Below, one piece after another: positions 7,867-10,723 of a stretch of DNA of 10,723 nucleotides; position 1 is the first letter of the stretch; each line of letters starts with the position of its first letter. The notes under the pieces were generated by a model that saw only the letters and a list, made by a program, of their open reading frames with translations, searched no databases and was not told where the DNA came from. A program made the position numbers and the translations under genes. The stretch is from Pleurocapsa sp. MO_226.B13 (GTDB taxonomy: Bacteria > Cyanobacteriota > Cyanobacteriia > Cyanobacteriales > Xenococcaceae), in NCBI GenBank assembly GCA_030064795.1, contig JASJEI010000089.1:1-10723 (forward strand). The letters run 5' to 3'.

Positions 7867-8067
7867 TTAAAGGATAAGTTTTTGTATTACTAAAGATTCT
7901 TTAATATCAGCTTTGATAATAAAAGAATCATTTTTTAAGCCTAATTTAGATGGATTCAGAAATAAAGACATAAAAAGACAATTAACCTGCCGAAGCAGAG
8001 TAGAAAGATTGATAACTAAAAAGATAATTGCCATAGAAGTTTCTGAAGTGGAGGGAAGTTTTGACAT
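7867..8067 (-). CDS. Doubtful small ORF (66 aa)
   Basis: An open frame from ATG at 8067 giving a Leu/Ser/Ile-rich product with a hydrophobic stretch (MAIIFLVINLSTLLRQVNCL). There is no visible Shine-Dalgarno and no recognisable motif. The opposite strand is also open for 71 codons (7871-8083, stop at 8084-8086). It has a more ordinary charged composition ending ITKKIIAIEVSEVEGSFDMI, but no ATG start before the penultimate residues. Either could be a decayed gene fragment next to the IS982-like relic. I cannot tell which strand, if any, is coding. Confidence 0.2.
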   Translation of the reverse strand: MSKLPSTSETSMAIIFLVINLSTLLRQVNCLFMSLFLNPSKLGLKNDSFIIKADIKESLVIQKLIL

Positions 8068-8149
8068 GATACAATTAAGACTATAACGTCTTAATGGCGT
8101 GGATTCGTACTTGTATAACTCTGATTAAAATTATTAGCAAGTCTCAAAA

Positions 8150-8518
8150 TTATTCTCGATTTTTTTCTTTAAATTCTATTCCTTTCTCCAATTCTTGATT
8201 GAGGAAGTAGTTTAAAAAGGTTCTAATAATCGCGATCGCACCTAGGCTGGCTAAAGACTCAAGATTAACACTGACAGTCGTCAGGAGAATATCTGCTGCC
8301 AACTGAAATTCAAGAGCTAAAGACAACCATAAACCAAATCTTAATCTAACTTCGATAAAAGGAAAAAGAATATTTCGACGACCTTTAAGAGAAATAGCTA
8401 ATCTAATTACTTGTATAAAACCAATTACAATACATAAAAATGAGCAAAACTCTAAAAAAAATTTTACTGATGCTACTAAATTGCCAAAAATATGTTCCCA
8501 ATGTTCCAACCATTCCAT
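8150..8518 (-). CDS. DUF1622 family membrane protein (122 aa)
   Basis: A small inner-membrane protein with three hydrophobic helices (about 10-43, 62-82 and 87-110). The conserved core FGLWLSLALEFQLAADILLT (61-80) followed by a helix containing AIAIIRTFLNYFLNQELE is diagnostic of DUF1622, a family of unknown function common in bacteria including cyanobacteria. The Glu within the membrane helix LALEFQLAADIL is conserved in this family as I recall it and could matter for transport, but that is inference. Length is normal and the C-terminus is charged and cytoplasmic. It is flanked by spacers on both sides and looks monocistronic. Confidence 0.88.
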   Translation of the reverse strand: MEWLEHWEHIFGNLVASVKFFLEFCSFLCIVIGFIQVIRLAISLKGRRNILFPFIEVRLRFGLWLSLALEFQLAADILLTTVSVNLESLASLGAIAIIRTFLNYFLNQELEKGIEFKEKNRE

Positions 8519-8866
8519 TGTCTTGGATCGAACTCCATAATTGTCTTTGATAAATAATTATTTTATAGTAAATCCAGAATCGGGGGCTAAAAAATTGTCA
8601 AATGATGATACCAACAGATAACTCCAGCTAAGAGCTAATGGCTAATGGCTAATGGCTAATAGCTCTTAAAATCTGTCAATTTTATTCAATGTCTTATTTC
8701 CAGGTTATTTTACATTATCAATATCTTCTATGACTTAAAATATAATTAAAGATCCCTTGGCATCTTGGAACAATGGTGTCAATAACTAATTGGTACATTA
8801 ACAGCAGTGAGCCAACCAGTTAAACTTTTAGTTATTGTCTTAGATTGATATGCAAGCCACTGTATA
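8519..8866. other. 350-bp spacer between the DUF1622 and AI-2E genes
   Basis: No convincing coding frame or RNA gene is visible on either strand. It contains the DUF1622 upstream region (right to left), with a TTGACA-like hexamer (minus strand, near 8599-8604) but no well-placed -10 box, the heptamer-repeat hairpin at 8629-8668, and AT-rich DNA beyond the end of the AI-2E gene. The spacer has no recognisable transposase fragment. Confidence 0.6.
8629..8668. repeat. Heptamer tandem repeat (GCTAATG x4) inside a 9-bp inverted repeat
   Basis: Four consecutive heptamers run from 8634 to 8661: three GCTAATG and a final GCTAATA. The block is bracketed by a perfect inverted repeat, TAAGAGCTA at 8629-8637 and TAGCTCTTA at 8660-8668, so the repeat units fall in the loop. 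Short tandemly repeated heptamers in spacers are well known in filamentous and other cyanobacteria (STRR sequences). It may vary in copy number between strains. Confidence 0.85.
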
Positions 8867-9898
8867 TCATCGATTATTTAGAATATCTTTAATTATAATT
8901 TCTTCAGTCCAAGTTTTGACTATAACTGCCAAAGGAAGAGCCAAAATTAAACCCAAAAAACCCAAAAAGGTGGCAAAAAAGATTTGGGCAATTAGGGTAA
9001 CTGCTGGCAGTAAATTAACTTGTTTTTTCATTACCAAAGGACTGAACCAATAACTTTCTAGTTGTTGAACAATCACATACAAAATTATCACTGCGATCGC
9101 TTTACCTGGAGAATTAATCAAAGCCACTGCTACGGGAAATACCCCACTGACAATTGGTCCAATATTAGGCATAAAATTAAATACACCAGCTATCAGTGCA
9201 TTGGCAAAGACAAAGGGAATTTGTAATAGCAATAACCCTAACCCAGATAGAATGGCTACAAAGAGAGAATTAATTGAAACTCCCTTGAGCCAAGCAAGTA
9301 AGCCTATTTCACTTTGACTGAGAATTTCATCGGCTCGTCGGCGATAAGAAGCAGGCAATAATTGCAAAAATAGCGACCGATAAGCTAAAGGATCTGCCAA
9401 AAACATCAAGGTTAGTACCACAACCAGCAATAATTGCAGCATGATCGCAGTAGAATTGGAAAAGAAACTAAAAAAGTTGCTAAATACTTTAGGGGCTAAA
9501 GAGCCTAATTGTTGATAAAATTCATCAAAGCTAGGTAAAGATTCTAACTCTGACTGAGGCAACCAAGAAGGGGGATTGGCTATGAAGCTGTCGAGCCATT
9601 CTCCGAACCGTTCAAAACCTATGGGAATTAACTTAATAAGTTCTTGAAACTGATTTACGAACAGGGGAACCACAAATAGCATAAAGAGGGTAGAAGCTAA
9701 AAATACTCCCATTAAAGCGATCGCAATACTCTTACCTCTGCTCAAATTAAATTTACTGACGAGCGATCGCACTAAATTATTCAGAGCCGTTGCCAAAACA
9801 ATAGCCGTAAACACTAGCAGTAAAATCTGTCGAAACTGCCAGAGAATAATTAGAGAGATAATCAGACTAAGCAGTCCTAATCCATCGTTAAATTTCAT
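8867..9898 (-). CDS. AI-2E family transporter (PF01594-type exporter)
   Basis: A 343-residue integral membrane protein of the autoinducer-2 exporter-like superfamily, to which TqsA, YdiK and the TPP-riboswitch-associated permeases belong. Two N-terminal helices (about 5-50) precede a further helix pair and a hydrophilic loop (about 95-140, with PPSWLPQSELESLPS). The conserved C-terminal half contains LLAWLKGVSINSLFVAILSG, the family hallmark FNFMPNIGPIVSGVFPV (about 243-259), and QQLESYWFSPLVMKKQVNLL before the last two helices. An AGGA ribosome-binding element sits about 10 nt before the ATG. Length is typical and the gene is intact. Members export diverse substrates or act as Na+/H+ antiporters, so the substrate is not assignable. 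It is divergent from the ion-channel gene across a 154-bp spacer. Confidence 0.92.
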   Translation of the reverse strand: MKFNDGLGLLSLIISLIILWQFRQILLLVFTAIVLATALNNLVRSLVSKFNLSRGKSIAIALMGVFLASTLFMLFVVPLFVNQFQELIKLIPIGFERFGEWLDSFIANPPSWLPQSELESLPSFDEFYQQLGSLAPKVFSNFFSFFSNSTAIMLQLLLVVVLTLMFLADPLAYRSLFLQLLPASYRRRADEILSQSEIGLLAWLKGVSINSLFVAILSGLGLLLLQIPFVFANALIAGVFNFMPNIGPIVSGVFPVAVALINSPGKAIAVIILYVIVQQLESYWFSPLVMKKQVNLLPAVTLIAQIFFATFLGFLGLILALPLAVIVKTWTEEIIIKDILNNR

Positions 9899-10052
9899 GC
9901 TATTACGTCCTAATTGGGTTGTGCTGACTCAAAGTTTAGATTAAAGTTTTCTAAGATTAATGAGCGATCGTATTTAAAACTAATAAAATTTTCCTAAATA
10001 AACCATATTCTTGATTAAATAGTGAATCGAGAATTACCCCCAAAATTAGGTG

Positions 10053-10637
10053 ATGAATCATACTTTTGGCTTGAAAAAACTTTTTAAGGGTAAATATACT
10101 CAACTATTAATTATTTTTGTTGGTAATTTTGTACTATCTCCTTTTTTTTATAGCAAGATAGCAAATACTGCTCTTTCGATTGTTTTTTTATATGCCTTTA
10201 TCTTAATTGCCAGAACTTTTTCCATCACACCTAAGTTATTAAGACTCTATAGCAGTGTTGCCATATTAGCTTTCATCTTGGGCATTATTGCTAAATTTGG
10301 TTGGTATCGATCTGTAGTACCTTTTGCAGTTCTCATTCAAGCAGTTTATGCAGTCTATTTCGGACTGGCACTATACTGGATGTTGCGAGATATTTTATTG
10401 TCCCAAGAAGTCACCGCAGATGTAGTTCGTGGTGGTATTTGTGTTTATCTTTTAATCGGTTTTTTCTGGGGGTTGCTGTATGGTATTACTGCCAGTGTCA
10501 ACCCTAACGCTTTTTCTGAACCCATTGTCGTAGAAAAAGAATCATTCAGTAGAATTATTTACTTTAGTTTTACTACTTTGACTACTCTAGGTTATGGAGA
10601 CATTCTTCCTCTTACTCCGCTAATAAAAATCTACTAA
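10053..10637 (+). CDS. Potassium-channel-like protein, 3'-truncated after the selectivity filter
   Basis: A membrane protein with an N-terminal block of about five hydrophobic segments (about 18-148), a short periplasmic turret, and a pore helix with filter FSFTTLTTLGYGDILPLTP (172-190; TLGYGD is the K+ filter signature of the Ion_trans_2 domain). The frame stops five residues later at PLIKIY. The pore-lining second helix, which should follow (in this cyanobacterial family something like an LEA..GQLY.A segment), is absent. The product therefore cannot form a complete pore and the gene is probably broken. ATG 10053 is chosen; a GTG at 10050 overlaps the AGG ribosome-binding element and is a poorer start. 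Sequence after the break looks like the end of an insertion sequence. Other than the C-terminus the frame is uninterrupted, so the break may be recent. Confidence 0.85.
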   Translation: MNHTFGLKKLFKGKYTQLLIIFVGNFVLSPFFYSKIANTALSIVFLYAFILIARTFSITPKLLRLYSSVAILAFILGIIAKFGWYRSVVPFAVLIQAVYAVYFGLALYWMLRDILLSQEVTADVVRGGICVYLLIGFFWGLLYGITASVNPNAFSEPIVVEKESFSRIIYFSFTTLTTLGYGDILPLTPLIKIY

Positions 10638-10723
10638 AATCTAATAGACCGCATTCCTAACGGTTAGAATGCTAGCTTGAGGACTTTAACCTCCTTTAGA
10701 AGACCGTCTTCGACGTTTTTTCT
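10634..10723. mobile_element. Probable insertion-sequence end (IS200/IS605-like), continues past the window
   Basis: Starting where channel similarity ends, the DNA is packed with small hairpins. The first is GCATT-C-CTAA / TTAG-AATGC at 10651-10672, with a one-base bulge and CGG loop. The second is GAGG/CCTC at 10679-10693. The third is GAAGA/TCTTC at 10699-10711, followed four bases later by six Ts (10716-10721), which resembles an intrinsic terminator. Imperfect subterminal hairpins without long terminal inverted repeats are typical of IS200/IS605 ends. Only 86-90 bases are visible and no transposase is included, so family and orientation remain inference. Confidence 0.5.

Larger units (their letters stand above)
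3..9770. repeat. HIP1 octamers (GCGATCGC), 11 dispersed copies
   Basis: Perfect copies of the palindrome GCGATCGC start at 3, 1529, 1920, 2439, 2659, 3367, 6093, 8232, 9093, 9717 and 9763. Most are inside coding regions and a few are in spacers. One-mismatch variants also occur, for example near 3068, 1099 and 4501. A random 8-mer should appear about once per 65 kb, so this is strong enrichment. HIP1 is a known hallmark of many cyanobacterial genomes and gives the taxonomic assignment. Within the TnpB remnant (3411-3983) there is no perfect copy, which fits foreign DNA, although the stretch is short. Confidence 0.95.

Noticed and set aside
7860..7883. AACTTAT / ATAAGTT hairpin followed by TTT
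   Set aside because: Seven-pair stem with a single G:C pair and a short T-run; too weak to call a terminator.
8590..8605. TTGACA-like -35 box for the DUF1622 gene
   Set aside because: The nearest good -10 match (TATAAA) is about 28 bases away, too far for a sigma-70 promoter.

Overview
The window is chromosomal DNA from a cyanobacterium. Eleven perfect copies of the cyanobacterial HIP1 octamer GCGATCGC are scattered through genes and spacers, about one per kilobase. The gene content agrees: an F1 gamma subunit with the cyanobacterial/plastid-type central insertion, a CPA1 Na+/H+ antiporter, a DUF1622 membrane protein and an AI-2E family exporter. The DNA is AT-rich with long spacers, and there are at least three traces of insertion sequences. 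Genus cannot be read from the window.

Layout. Positions 1-132 hold a 16-bp perfect inverted repeat. From 133 to 3401 four genes read on the minus strand; in transcription order they are a small exported protein (3401-3078), ATP synthase gamma (2919-1966), an 85-residue unknown (1940-1683) and the CPA1 antiporter (1605-133). At 3403-3983 lies a TnpB remnant of an IS200/IS605-type element, cut off just after the first RuvC aspartate. It fills the whole divergent spacer between the small exported protein and pfkA. From 3992 to 7649 three plus-strand genes follow with short gaps: 6-phosphofructokinase, an exported protein with two DUF3887-like repeats, and an LctP-type lactate/glycolate permease. 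After lctP there is a 44-codon minus-strand relic of an IS982-like transposase (7676-7807), then a doubtful small ORF, the DUF1622 gene (8518-8150), a 350-bp spacer with a heptamer-repeat hairpin, and the AI-2E exporter (9898-8867). Last comes a plus-strand potassium-channel gene that stops right after its selectivity filter, where DNA resembling an IS end begins and runs off the window.

Functionally this is mostly housekeeping and membrane transport: proton-motive force (ATP synthase gamma), Na+/H+ exchange, glycolysis and carboxylate transport. I see no defence island, CRISPR array, tRNA or rRNA. The noteworthy content is mobile-element damage: one relic that replaced a divergent promoter region, one that broke an ion channel, and one unannotated transposase tail. 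I did not find a convincing new biological system.
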